Positions 1 through 6,870 of a stretch of 11,202 nt of DNA are shown here, piece after piece. The notes beneath the pieces were generated by a model that did not search any database, was not told the DNA's origin, and saw only the letters and a list, made by a program, of their open reading frames with translations. The position numbers were made by a program, and so were the translations under genes. The stretch is from an uncultured bacterium. Its GTDB lineage: Bacteria > Cyanobacteriota > Vampirovibrionia > Gastranaerophilales > Gastranaerophilaceae. The stretch's first letter is position 1. Every line of letters begins with the position of its first letter. The stretch covers positions 1-11,202 of the forward strand of contig USEW01000052.1 of assembly GCA_900553845.1 (NCBI GenBank). Reading direction: 5' to 3'.

Positions 1-7
1 GTCAAAT

Positions 8-1642
8 TTACAACCGTTCATTTATATTTTTCTCAACAATTACAATATCTGATAAATTTGTGTCGATTGGTACCTTTTGTATTGTTTTTTTCTTGTCTAA
101 ATCAAAAATTAGGTAATTTTTTTCAACAACATTTGTAATTAATGCAATATTTGAGTTTTCATTAATTTTTGTTATTTTGTTACAAAAACCACTGATTGGT
201 AATTTGATAATCATTTCAACATCAAAAGAATCAGTATTTACTATATAAAGTTCATTTTCTTTTGCGCCTAATACATATAAAAGATTGTTATATTCAATCA
301 TATCCATAGGTTTTGGAGCAACCATAACTTCCTTTAAAAATTGTGCACGATATGAACTTGGGTCTTCTTCTTCCAAGGACGATTTACGTTTACGGTATAC
401 TTTTACCATACCTTCTTGGTATCTTTTGCCATATGCTTTTTTGTGTGAAGCTTTTTTTAATTTTTTCTGTTCAGCTTCATATTCTTCAACTGTTTTACCG
501 CTTCTTATTTCATTTATAAAATGTTCTTCTTCAGTTGGTGCTTTTTTCGTTATAATATATTTTTCTAGCAAGTTTTTAGTTCGTGAAACTAAATATAAGT
601 TATCATCATTTATTATTATTTTTGAAATATTTGATGTATCACAAAATTCATCAACACGATAATTTTCATCAACTGTTATACAAAAAAGCTTTGAAGTATT
701 TTTATCAATATATACAAGTCTATTGCCGTCACTTGATATCGTCAAATGTTCAGGAACACCAGTAATTTTAACTTTTTCAACAAGTGTAACATCCTCGCAA
801 TCAATTTTATATAAAGCATTTTCTTCATTTGTTGCAACATAAGCTACATTATTTAAATTGTCAACAACTATTTCACAAGGCTCAACGTTAAAGTCAAGCT
901 GACGTGCTACACTTTCATCTTTTAAATCTACTATATCAATGTGGTCTTTTCCGCGAAGCAAAACAAATAAATACCTTTCATTATAAAATGGCTTAATACT
1001 TTTTGGCATGCCATTTAAGTTTAATGTATAAATAGCTTTGCTTGTTTTTGCATCAAATACACGTATTAAATTTGAACTAAAATATGTTGTTAAATACAAT
1101 TTATTGTTAACACTTTTGTCAATATTTGAATATTTTCTAGCGGTAATAACAAGTTTTTTACCAATACTAACTTCAGATACTAACGGAATAACCAAATCCC
1201 CCATAATACCTTTAATATGGTCAGGAACTATTAAACCTGAAGGTACGAGCATATCTTGCGGTAAAAGACCTGTTTTAACACTCATTGGCAAATCTTCATA
1301 ACTACACAATGTATATTTTTCATCATCAATAGGTATAATTTTAACTAAAGAATAATTATTATTAAACACAATAACTTCAGGACGGTCCTTTAATTGTTTT
1401 TTATTTGGATATGTATATTCTATTTTTACTTTACCAACATCTTCGCTAACACTTGGTGTTATAGGTAAATACCGACTTCCATCAGGGAATGTGACAAGTC
1501 CGTCAAATCTTATTTCAACATTTGGCTCCTGTTTTAATAAATATTTTCTTAGTTTTGGTTCAAAATTATATGCAAACACACTGTTACATATAAATACTGA
1601 AAAAATTATACTTGTGAATATTAGTCGTTTGAATTTATTCAT
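8..1642 (-). CDS. Exported beta-propeller (YncE/WD40-like) protein with a charged insert
   Basis: 544 aa, function unknown. Residues 1-24 look like a Sec signal peptide: a basic start (MNKFKR), a hydrophobic core, and a likely cleavage site after SVFA-24. The mature protein is therefore probably periplasmic or outside the cell. Residues about 25-150 form an N-terminal region with the segment FPDGSRYLPITP and no family I can name. From about 180 to 365, and again from 440 to 540, there are propeller-like repeats (for example LIRVFDAKTSKAIYTLNL, HIDIVDLKDESV and LYIVNTDSFDVEMIIKL), typical of YncE-type surface or periplasmic propellers. Between them, residues about 366-438 form a Lys/Glu-rich, probably disordered insert that interrupts the propeller. 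The ATG lies 2 bp after the dnaJ stop with only a weak ribosome site inside dnaJ, so translation is probably coupled to dnaJ. The gene ends in TAA. Fold assignment is moderate; the ligand or partner is unknown. Confidence 0.7.
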   Translation of the reverse strand: MNKFKRLIFTSIIFSVFICNSVFAYNFEPKLRKYLLKQEPNVEIRFDGLVTFPDGSRYLPITPSVSEDVGKVKIEYTYPNKKQLKDRPEVIVFNNNYSLVKIIPIDDEKYTLCSYEDLPMSVKTGLLPQDMLVPSGLIVPDHIKGIMGDLVIPLVSEVSIGKKLVITARKYSNIDKSVNNKLYLTTYFSSNLIRVFDAKTSKAIYTLNLNGMPKSIKPFYNERYLFVLLRGKDHIDIVDLKDESVARQLDFNVEPCEIVVDNLNNVAYVATNEENALYKIDCEDVTLVEKVKITGVPEHLTISSDGNRLVYIDKNTSKLFCITVDENYRVDEFCDTSNISKIIINDDNLYLVSRTKNLLEKYIITKKAPTEEEHFINEIRSGKTVEEYEAEQKKLKKASHKKAYGKRYQEGMVKVYRKRKSSLEEEDPSSYRAQFLKEVMVAPKPMDMIEYNNLLYVLGAKENELYIVNTDSFDVEMIIKLPISGFCNKITKINENSNIALITNVVEKNYLIFDLDKKKTIQKVPIDTNLSDIVIVEKNINERL

Positions 1643-1644
1643 AA

Positions 1645-2790
1645 TTAGTCTTTACCACTACCCAGTACTTGTTTAACCTTATCAATTATACTATCATTAT
1701 GCGCTGCTTGTTTTTTTGACTGAAGTTCATAAAGTTTAGCATACAATTTTCTCTCTTCATCGCTAATTTGATTTGGTGTTTTTATAATAACCTGCACAAA
1801 GTGATCTCCACGTTTATTATTGCTTCCTAAAAATGGAACACCGTGGTATTTTAAGGTTAATATTTTTCCATATTGTGTTGAAGGTGGAATTTTTAAAAGC
1901 TTTTCTCCATCTAACGTTTCAACTTTAACTTCATCACCTAAAACAGCTTGAGGCATTGTTATTTCAACTTTTGAATGAATATTATACCCGTCACGTATAT
2001 ATTTATTACTTTCTTCAACATATATTACCAAATACAAATCGCCATTTAATCCGCCATTGATGCCGCAGTCACCTTCACCGCTTATTCTTATTTTTGCACC
2101 ATTATCCACACCTTGAGGAATTTTTACTTTTATTGTTTTTTCAGTTTCAACTCTTCCAACTCCATGGCATTTTGGACAAGGTTGTTCTATTTTTTGTCCT
2201 GTACCATTACAATGTGGACACATTGTAACTTGTGTAAAACTGCCTAAAGCTGTTCTTGTTGTTTGCTGTATGCGTCCATGTCCTTTACAGGTTGGACATA
2301 CAATAGGTGTTGTGCCATCTTTGCAGCCGCTTCCATGACAGGCTTCGCATTTTTCAAGATGTTCAACTTTTATTTCTTTTTCAATTCCAAAAATAGCTTC
2401 TTCAAATTTAAGCTTTATATTCATTCTTAAATCAGAACCGCGTTTTGGAGCATTCGGGCTTTCATCTTCAAAACCGCCCATGCCGCTAAAACCGCCGCCA
2501 AAAAATGATTCAAATATATCATTTAAACCGCCAAATCCAAAATCAAACGGTCCTTGATTCGTATATCCTGAATTTTGAAGTCCATCTTCACCGTATCTAT
2601 CGTATACAGCTCTTTTGTCATCATCAACTAAAGTTTCATAGGCTTTACCTAGTTCTTTAAATTTTTCTTCAGCATCAGGTGCTTTATTAACATCAGGATG
2701 CAATTGTCTGGCTTTTTTACGAAAAGCCCTTTTTATTTCATCTTTTGAGGCGTTTCTTTCAATTTCTAATATACTATAATAATCACTCAT
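1645..2790 (-). CDS. dnaJ: Chaperone protein DnaJ (Hsp40, type I)
   Basis: 381 aa, usual length for full DnaJ. It is a cytoplasmic co-chaperone that delivers unfolded proteins to DnaK and stimulates DnaK ATP hydrolysis. The J domain spans about 4-68, with the HPD motif at 31-33 that triggers DnaK. A Gly/Phe-rich linker follows (about 75-107, for example FGFGGLN and FFGGGFSGMGG). The zinc-binding region has four CxxCxGxG-type motifs (CEACHGSG, CPTCKGHG, CPHCNGTG, CPKCHGVG) with cysteines at 148/151, 165/168, 191/194 and 205/208. The C-terminal substrate-binding domains run to about 345. All key residues are present. It starts 20 bp after the grpE stop, with only a weak purine-rich ribosome site (GAAAGAATAAACGAG). 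The cluster is grpE-dnaJ; dnaK is not in this window. Confidence 0.97.
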   Translation of the reverse strand: MSDYYSILEIERNASKDEIKRAFRKKARQLHPDVNKAPDAEEKFKELGKAYETLVDDDKRAVYDRYGEDGLQNSGYTNQGPFDFGFGGLNDIFESFFGGGFSGMGGFEDESPNAPKRGSDLRMNIKLKFEEAIFGIEKEIKVEHLEKCEACHGSGCKDGTTPIVCPTCKGHGRIQQTTRTALGSFTQVTMCPHCNGTGQKIEQPCPKCHGVGRVETEKTIKVKIPQGVDNGAKIRISGEGDCGINGGLNGDLYLVIYVEESNKYIRDGYNIHSKVEITMPQAVLGDEVKVETLDGEKLLKIPPSTQYGKILTLKYHGVPFLGSNNKRGDHFVQVIIKTPNQISDEERKLYAKLYELQSKKQAAHNDSIIDKVKQVLGSGKD

Positions 2791-2810
2791 ACTCGTTTAT
2801 TCTTTCAATT

Positions 2811-3416
2811 TTAACTGTTTACGGCTACATTTACTAAAGTTGGTCTTAAAACTTTATCTTTTAATTTATATCCTTTTTGAAGTTCATTTAAAATTGTTTG
2901 GTCTTCAACTTCATTATTCGGAGTTTGCATAACTGCTTCGTGATAATTAGGGTCAAATTTTTCGTTTTCAGTACTTATTATTTCAAGCCCTAATTTTTTC
3001 AAATTTTCAAATACTTGATTATAAAGTACATCAAAACTTTTTAAAGCAGCTTCGCAGTCTGTTATGCCCTCCATTGTTTTTTTTGCACGGTCAAAATTAT
3101 CCAAAACTTCAATCATTTTTAATAATGCATTTTCAAGCCCCATATTTATAAGTTCTGTTTTTTGTGCTTCCGTTCTTTTACGATAATTATCAAAATCAGC
3201 AGCTAAACGAACATACTGGTTATTTAATGCATCATATTTTTCTTTATATGTATCATTATTACTTTCTAAACTTTCATTTAATTCTTCATTTTGAGGTTCA
3301 ATATTTTCTTCAATATTATCATTTTCATTATTTACTGTATTTTCTATATTTTCTATATTTTCGTTTTCTTTAAACGGATTTTCTCCATGATTCAAATGTT
3401 TATGTTTCTTACTCAT
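2811..3416 (-). CDS. grpE: GrpE, nucleotide exchange factor for DnaK
   Basis: 201 aa, typical size. GrpE acts as a dimer in the cytoplasm and releases ADP from DnaK. The family core is clear: the long-helix segment RLAADFDNYRKR at 70-81, the central MIEVLDNFDRA at about 101-111, and the C-terminal beta domain with FDPNYHEAVMQ at 154-164 and GYKLKDKVLRPTLVNVAV at 182-199. Residues about 16-55 form an Asn/Glu-rich low-complexity tail, longer and more repetitive than usual, partly encoded by a 9-bp tandem repeat. The start is supported by an AAAGGA ribosome site on the minus strand at about 3427-3432, 9-10 bases from the ATG. It is the first gene after a 98-bp gap, so it probably has its own promoter, and dnaJ follows it. 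Confidence 0.96.
   Translation of the reverse strand: MSKKHKHLNHGENPFKENENIENIENTVNNENDNIEENIEPQNEELNESLESNNDTYKEKYDALNNQYVRLAADFDNYRKRTEAQKTELINMGLENALLKMIEVLDNFDRAKKTMEGITDCEAALKSFDVLYNQVFENLKKLGLEIISTENEKFDPNYHEAVMQTPNNEVEDQTILNELQKGYKLKDKVLRPTLVNVAVNS
3336..3362. repeat. Three 9-bp tandem repeats within grpE
   Basis: Units on the plus strand are TGTATTTTC, TATATTTTC and TATATTTTC. They are in frame with grpE and encode Glu-Asn-Ile/Thr repeats in its disordered N-terminal tail. Change in unit number would keep the reading frame, so length variation would be tolerated. This is a direct sequence observation; no function is claimed. Confidence 0.85.
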
Positions 3417-3448
3417 TTTTTAATATTCCTTTATATATTAATAATCTA

Positions 3449-3482
3449 ATTATATTATAATTTAAGAAATTTTTTACTTAAA
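3449..3482 (-). promoter_or_regulatory. Candidate grpE-dnaJ promoter with an adjoining inverted repeat
   Basis: Reading the minus strand, two overlapping perfect TATAAT hexamers lie at 3459-3454 and 3454-3449, about 33-43 bases before the grpE ATG. Immediately upstream is an inverted repeat, TTTAAG-N10-CTTAAA (arms 3477-3482 and 3461-3466). The arm at 3477-3482 occupies the -35 position (17-bp spacing) but matches TTGACA poorly. The repeat could be an operator. It does not match the CIRCE heat-shock element. In such AT-rich DNA, TATAAT is common, so this is a tentative call. Confidence 0.35.
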
Positions 3483-3514
3483 GGTTTTTAATTTTTTTTT
3501 AACATTTATTGACA

Positions 3515-3940
3515 TTATTTTATTTGAAAGGTACATTTTGAACAATTAGCTTTTGGATGAAGTATTAAATTGTCCTCCAAATCATACATTTTGGCTAACC
3601 GTGTATTTAAAATATTTCCGCATTTAGGGCATATAATATTGCTTTCTTTATTTAATATTTTTAGCTTTATATTCTCAATCTCTTCAAATGAAATAGGATT
3701 TTCGATATTAAAATCTTTTTCATATAGTTTTATGTCACCTGGAGATATTTTTAGTCCTTTTGCAAGTTTTTGTCTTACCGTTGAACTTAAAAATAAATCC
3801 TGACCTGATTCAATACTATCAATTGTTTCTTCATTTAGGTTGCATCGTTTCGCAAGTCCTGATTTTGAAAATCCTAATTTTTCCCTTAAATTTGAGACAA
3901 ATTGAGCAAGTGATATATTTTCGTTTATTTGTTTTATCAA
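3515..3940 (-). CDS. Small XRE-type helix-turn-helix protein with C-terminal zinc ribbon
   Basis: 141 aa. Residues about 11-72 resemble a Cro/C1 (XRE) helix-turn-helix domain: LAQFVSNLREKLGFSKSGLA, then the recognition region RCNLNEETIDSIESGQ. Residues 104-136 form a probable zinc ribbon with two cysteine pairs, CPKC (104/107) and CSKC (133/136). It is probably a cytoplasmic DNA-binding regulator; its target is unknown. There is no ATG before residue 118 that would keep the HTH, and the upstream in-frame sequence runs straight into secF. The best start is therefore TTG at 3940-3938, preceded by GCAGGA about 7 bases upstream. It lies 3 bp after the secF stop, so it is probably cotranscribed and translationally coupled with secF. 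The next gene, grpE, follows after 98 bp. The family is not named; domain calls are fairly secure. Confidence 0.8.
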   Translation of the reverse strand: MIKQINENISLAQFVSNLREKLGFSKSGLAKRCNLNEETIDSIESGQDLFLSSTVRQKLAKGLKISPGDIKLYEKDFNIENPISFEEIENIKLKILNKESNIICPKCGNILNTRLAKMYDLEDNLILHPKANCSKCTFQIK

Positions 3941-3954
3941 TTTTTAATCCTGCT
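3938..3954 (-). promoter_or_regulatory. Ribosome site that fixes a TTG start for the HTH/zinc-ribbon gene
   Basis: On the minus strand, GCAGGATTAAAAATTG places an AGGA Shine-Dalgarno core about 7 bases before TTG at 3940-3938. The site spans the last codons and stop of secF. No ATG or GTG gives a better N-terminus, so the TTG is chosen. Confidence 0.65.
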
Positions 3955-4924
3955 TTTTTGTGTTTTTATTTACAATATCATTATGCCATGCAAGTAACAT
4001 TCCTGCCACAAAAATGCTGCTATATGTTCCAATTATTATCCCAAGTAACATAGCAAGCACAAAATCTTTTGTTGTTGTTCCTCCAAAGAAATATAATGCA
4101 AGAAGTGTTAAAACTGTTGTAAATGATGTATTTATACTTCTTGCAAGTGTTTGATTAACAGATGCATTGACAATCTCATCATAACTTAACTTTTTTGCAT
4201 AAAATTTACAATTTTCACGAACACGGTCAAATACAACTATTGTATCATGAACCGAAAAACCTATAACTGTAAGCAATGCTGTTATAAACAAACTATCAAT
4301 TTGAACGTGGTAAAATATTCCAAGAAGTGAAAAGGCTCCAATAACAAATACAGCATCATGAACAAGGGTGTATAACGCAATTATTGCATATTTTGGTTCA
4401 AAGCGTAGTGATAAATACACAGATATACCCAAAAATGCAAGAAGCATTGCTATAAATGAATTTTTAAAAAGCTCTTTACCCAAAGTAGGTCCAATTGAAC
4501 TTATTTGTACAAGCTCGCCTTGTTTAAATTCACTATTTATTACTGATTTTATGTTCTCCAATTGTTTTTGGTTGTTTTCATCAATAAACTTTGTACGTAT
4601 TGAAATAATATTGCTTACTTTATTTTCATTTACATTTGTATCTGAAATTATTTGAATCACCGGATGTGCTATACCATTTTTTTCCAAATTGTCTCTTAAG
4701 TTTGAAATTTCATTATTATTTATATTTTTATCGACTTTATATTGTAAAATTGTCCCTCCGGTAAAATCGATACCAACATTTAAAGGGTAATGATTTTCAT
4801 TTGTAACGGATGAATAAATCATTGCAACAATTCCTGGAACTATCAAAATTAATGATAATATAAACCATATGTAACGATATTTTACAACATCTATTATTTG
4901 TTTTTGTTTTGATATATCAAACAT
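3944..4924 (-). CDS. secF: SecF, protein translocase accessory subunit
   Basis: 326 aa, normal for SecF. It is an inner-membrane protein that works with SecD to use the proton-motive force to pull exported proteins through SecYEG. Six membrane segments are visible: about 18-38, 156-173, 179-200, 210-224, 268-282 and 288-312. Family motifs are GIDFTGG at 51-57 after the first membrane helix, SSIGPTLGKEL at 142-152, and the signature HDTIVVFDRVREN at 226-238 followed by ARSINTS at 261-267. The first periplasmic loop is about 40-155. The ATG has a strong AAGGAG ribosome site (about 4936-4941 on the minus strand) 11 bases upstream and lies 25 bp after the secD stop. It forms an operon with secD upstream and the HTH/zinc-ribbon gene downstream. 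Confidence 0.97.
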   Translation of the reverse strand: MFDISKQKQIIDVVKYRYIWFILSLILIVPGIVAMIYSSVTNENHYPLNVGIDFTGGTILQYKVDKNINNNEISNLRDNLEKNGIAHPVIQIISDTNVNENKVSNIISIRTKFIDENNQKQLENIKSVINSEFKQGELVQISSIGPTLGKELFKNSFIAMLLAFLGISVYLSLRFEPKYAIIALYTLVHDAVFVIGAFSLLGIFYHVQIDSLFITALLTVIGFSVHDTIVVFDRVRENCKFYAKKLSYDEIVNASVNQTLARSINTSFTTVLTLLALYFFGGTTTKDFVLAMLLGIIIGTYSSIFVAGMLLAWHNDIVNKNTKKQD

Positions 4925-4949
4925 AATTTATTTTTCTCCTTAAAAAATT

Positions 4950-6263
4950 TTACTCGATTAATCCGTATTTTGCGTTATCACCGTCATTATTATCATTTTT
5001 ATTTTTAATTTGAGGAATATCACTTTCTTTTAAGCCAAACCAGAATGGATGATTTAAATTACATTTATCAAATAAAATATGCATAAAATTGCGGGTTACT
5101 GTTATAGCTGTAAACATTGAAACAATTACACCAATTGCAAGTGTAACTGCAAATCCTTTAACAATACTTGTTCCAAGCATATATAATATAACGCAGGTGA
5201 TTATTGTTGTCATGTTTGAGTCAAAAATACTTGTAAATGCTCTGTCAAAACCGCTATTTATTGCTGCATAGAAAGTTTTTCCAGATTTTAGCTCTTCCTT
5301 TGTTCGCTCAAAAATTAGAATATTTGCATCTACAGCCATTCCAACACTTAAAATAAAACCTGCAATACCCGCTAAAGTTAATGTAACCGGTATTGTTTTA
5401 AATAAAGCAAATAATATAAAGCCATAAACAATTAAAGCAAAATTTGCAATCAATCCTGGTAATCTGTAATATAACGCCATAAATAACATAACAAGACCAA
5501 TACCAATGATAGCTGCAAATTCACTTTTTTTGATACTATCGGCTCCTAAGGTTGGTCCAACGGTATTTTCCTGAATAATTTTAGCCGGAACTGGCAAAGC
5601 TCCTGCATTTAATAAGTCAACCATTTGTTTGGCTTCTTCATGCTTAAAACCGCCTTGTCCGCCTGTAATTTGAGCATGTCCGCCAATTATAGCTTCTTGT
5701 ATTACAGGTGCTGATTTTAATTCTCCGTTAAAAAATATTGCCATTGGCTGACCGACAAGTTGTTGGGTAATTTCTGCGAATTTTTTTGACCCTTTATCAT
5801 TAAATTCAAGTCCAACAGTCCATTCACCATTACTTGGATTTGTTGATAAAATCGCTCTTTTTAAATCATCACCAGTTAGACCTGTTGGACTCCATTGAAA
5901 AGAACCATCAAAAGATTTAGTTTGTTTTTTAAATTCCAATTGAGCTGTTTCTCCTAAAAACTCACGTGCTTTTTTAGGATCACTTATATTTGGTATTTCA
6001 ACAAGAAGACGTCTTTCGCCAACTTGTTGTACAAGTGTTTCAGAAACACCCATTGCATTAACTCTATTTTCAATGGCAAATTGCAAGCTATCCATCATAT
6101 CTTTTGTAATTGTACCGATTGTATCATTTGTCTGTGCTTCCAAAATAAGACGTGAACCACCAACTAAATCAAGTCCTAATCTTGTTGGTTTTAATATAAC
6201 AGTGATTATTGATGTTACAAATATTGCAAAAATAATCCAAAACGTTACCAAGCGTTTATTCAT
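4950..6263 (-). CDS. secD: SecD, protein translocase accessory subunit
   Basis: 437 aa, in the range of shorter SecD proteins; E. coli SecD is much longer because of a larger periplasmic domain. Residues 8-24 form the first membrane helix, followed by the family motif GLDLVGG at 30-36. The periplasmic P1 region (about 40-245) contains ENRVNAMGVSE, EIPNISDPKKAREFLG and GALPVPAKIIQENTVGPTLG. Five more membrane segments follow (about 249-265, 269-288, 294-312, 352-370, 374-395), with the proton-relay signature VDANILIFERTKEE at 311-324. The C-terminal tail is Asp/Asn-rich. The ATG has a GGGGAT ribosome site about 8 bases upstream and starts 23 bp after the yajQ stop. With SecF it forms the SecDF motor that drives late steps of export. 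Confidence 0.97.
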   Translation of the reverse strand: MNKRLVTFWIIFAIFVTSIITVILKPTRLGLDLVGGSRLILEAQTNDTIGTITKDMMDSLQFAIENRVNAMGVSETLVQQVGERRLLVEIPNISDPKKAREFLGETAQLEFKKQTKSFDGSFQWSPTGLTGDDLKRAILSTNPSNGEWTVGLEFNDKGSKKFAEITQQLVGQPMAIFFNGELKSAPVIQEAIIGGHAQITGGQGGFKHEEAKQMVDLLNAGALPVPAKIIQENTVGPTLGADSIKKSEFAAIIGIGLVMLFMALYYRLPGLIANFALIVYGFILFALFKTIPVTLTLAGIAGFILSVGMAVDANILIFERTKEELKSGKTFYAAINSGFDRAFTSIFDSNMTTIITCVILYMLGTSIVKGFAVTLAIGVIVSMFTAITVTRNFMHILFDKCNLNHPFWFGLKESDIPQIKNKNDNNDGDNAKYGLIE

Positions 6264-6286
6264 TTTTTATATCCCCATTTTATATA

Positions 6287-6787
6287 TTATCTATAATTTT
6301 GAAACTGAAGTGGTATTTTATACTCATCTTCTTTTTCACGAATTAGCTTTATTGCATCCTGTAAATCATCTTTACTCTTTCCTGAAACACGCACTTGCTC
6401 GCCTTGAATTGAACTTTGTACTTTTAATTTTGATGATTTTATATCAGCAACTATCTTTTTTGCAAGTTCTTGTGTTAATCCTTTTTTTAATTTAAATACT
6501 TGGCGAACGTTACCACCTAGTGCATTTTCAACACCTTGAGGGTCAAGTATTTTTATTGACAAATTTCGCTTTACCATTTTTGAATGCAAAATATCTAAAA
6601 TATTTCTCAATTTTGTATCATCTTCTGTTGTTATTGTTATTTGAGTATCACTTTCTAAAACTACATCTGATTTTGAATCTTTTAGATCAAACCTTGATGA
6701 AATTTCTTTTTTTGTTTGCTCAACAGCATTAACAAGTTCCATTTTGTCAAACTCAGATACAATATCAAAACTACAATCTTTTGCCAT
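6287..6787 (-). CDS. yajQ: YajQ family nucleotide-binding protein (UPF0234)
   Basis: 166 aa, close to the usual length of about 163. It is a cytoplasmic protein of two similar ferredoxin-like domains. Family members bind nucleotides, and in Xanthomonas a YajQ protein has been reported to act as a c-di-GMP-responsive transcription co-factor. Hallmarks present: FDIVSEFD at 7-14, SRFDLKDSKSDV at 31-42, GGNVRQVFKLKKGL at 91-104, QGEQVRVSGKSKDDLQ at 128-143 and the C-terminal PLQFQNYR. The ATG has an AGAGGAG ribosome site about 11 bases upstream (6799-6805). It is the first gene after an 83-bp gap following dnaA and is closely followed by secD and secF. Family identity is firm; the role in this organism is open, but a GGDEF protein lies nearby. 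Confidence 0.95.
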   Translation of the reverse strand: MAKDCSFDIVSEFDKMELVNAVEQTKKEISSRFDLKDSKSDVVLESDTQITITTEDDTKLRNILDILHSKMVKRNLSIKILDPQGVENALGGNVRQVFKLKKGLTQELAKKIVADIKSSKLKVQSSIQGEQVRVSGKSKDDLQDAIKLIREKEDEYKIPLQFQNYR

Positions 6788-6835
6788 TTATTATTATTCT
6801 CCTCTTTTACCCTTTTTCTTATAATATTTAAAAAA

Positions 6836-6844
6836 ATTATAACA
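6836..6844 (-). promoter_or_regulatory. Candidate extended -10 promoter for yajQ-secD-secF
   Basis: On the minus strand, TGTTATAAT matches the extended -10 form (TGN-TATAAT) about 49 bases before the yajQ ATG. A weak -35-like TTTGCT lies 19 bases upstream; extended -10 promoters often need no good -35. A second TATAAT lies at 6852-6847. The position in the dnaA-yajQ gap makes sense for a unit running yajQ-secD-secF-HTH gene. No hairpin terminator for dnaA is visible in this gap, so read-through from dnaA is also possible. Confidence 0.45.
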
Positions 6845-6870
6845 GAATTATAATATTTATAGCAAATTTT

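Noticed and set aside
285..662. Plus-strand open frame of 125 codons opposite the propeller gene
   Set aside because: It lies wholly antisense to a well-supported gene and its Ser/Phe-rich composition is typical of a shadow frame. The same applies to the other plus-strand frames opposite the minus-strand genes.
2102..2110. Perfect DnaA box TTATCCACA
   Set aside because: Single copy inside the dnaJ coding sequence, far from dnaA and without further boxes or an AT-rich unwinding region nearby. One chance hit in 11 kb is not surprising.
2165..2350. Cysteine-rich periodic segment as a DNA repeat
   Set aside because: It encodes the four zinc-binding CxxCxGxG motifs of DnaJ, which is normal for the family.
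3491..3500. Run of nine T in the HTH gene-grpE gap as a terminator
   Set aside because: The run is on the plus strand and reads as A on the transcribed direction of these genes; no GC-rich hairpin precedes it.
4950..6263. SecD appearing truncated compared with E. coli
   Set aside because: Shorter SecD proteins with a smaller periplasmic domain are common, and all signature motifs and six membrane segments are present.
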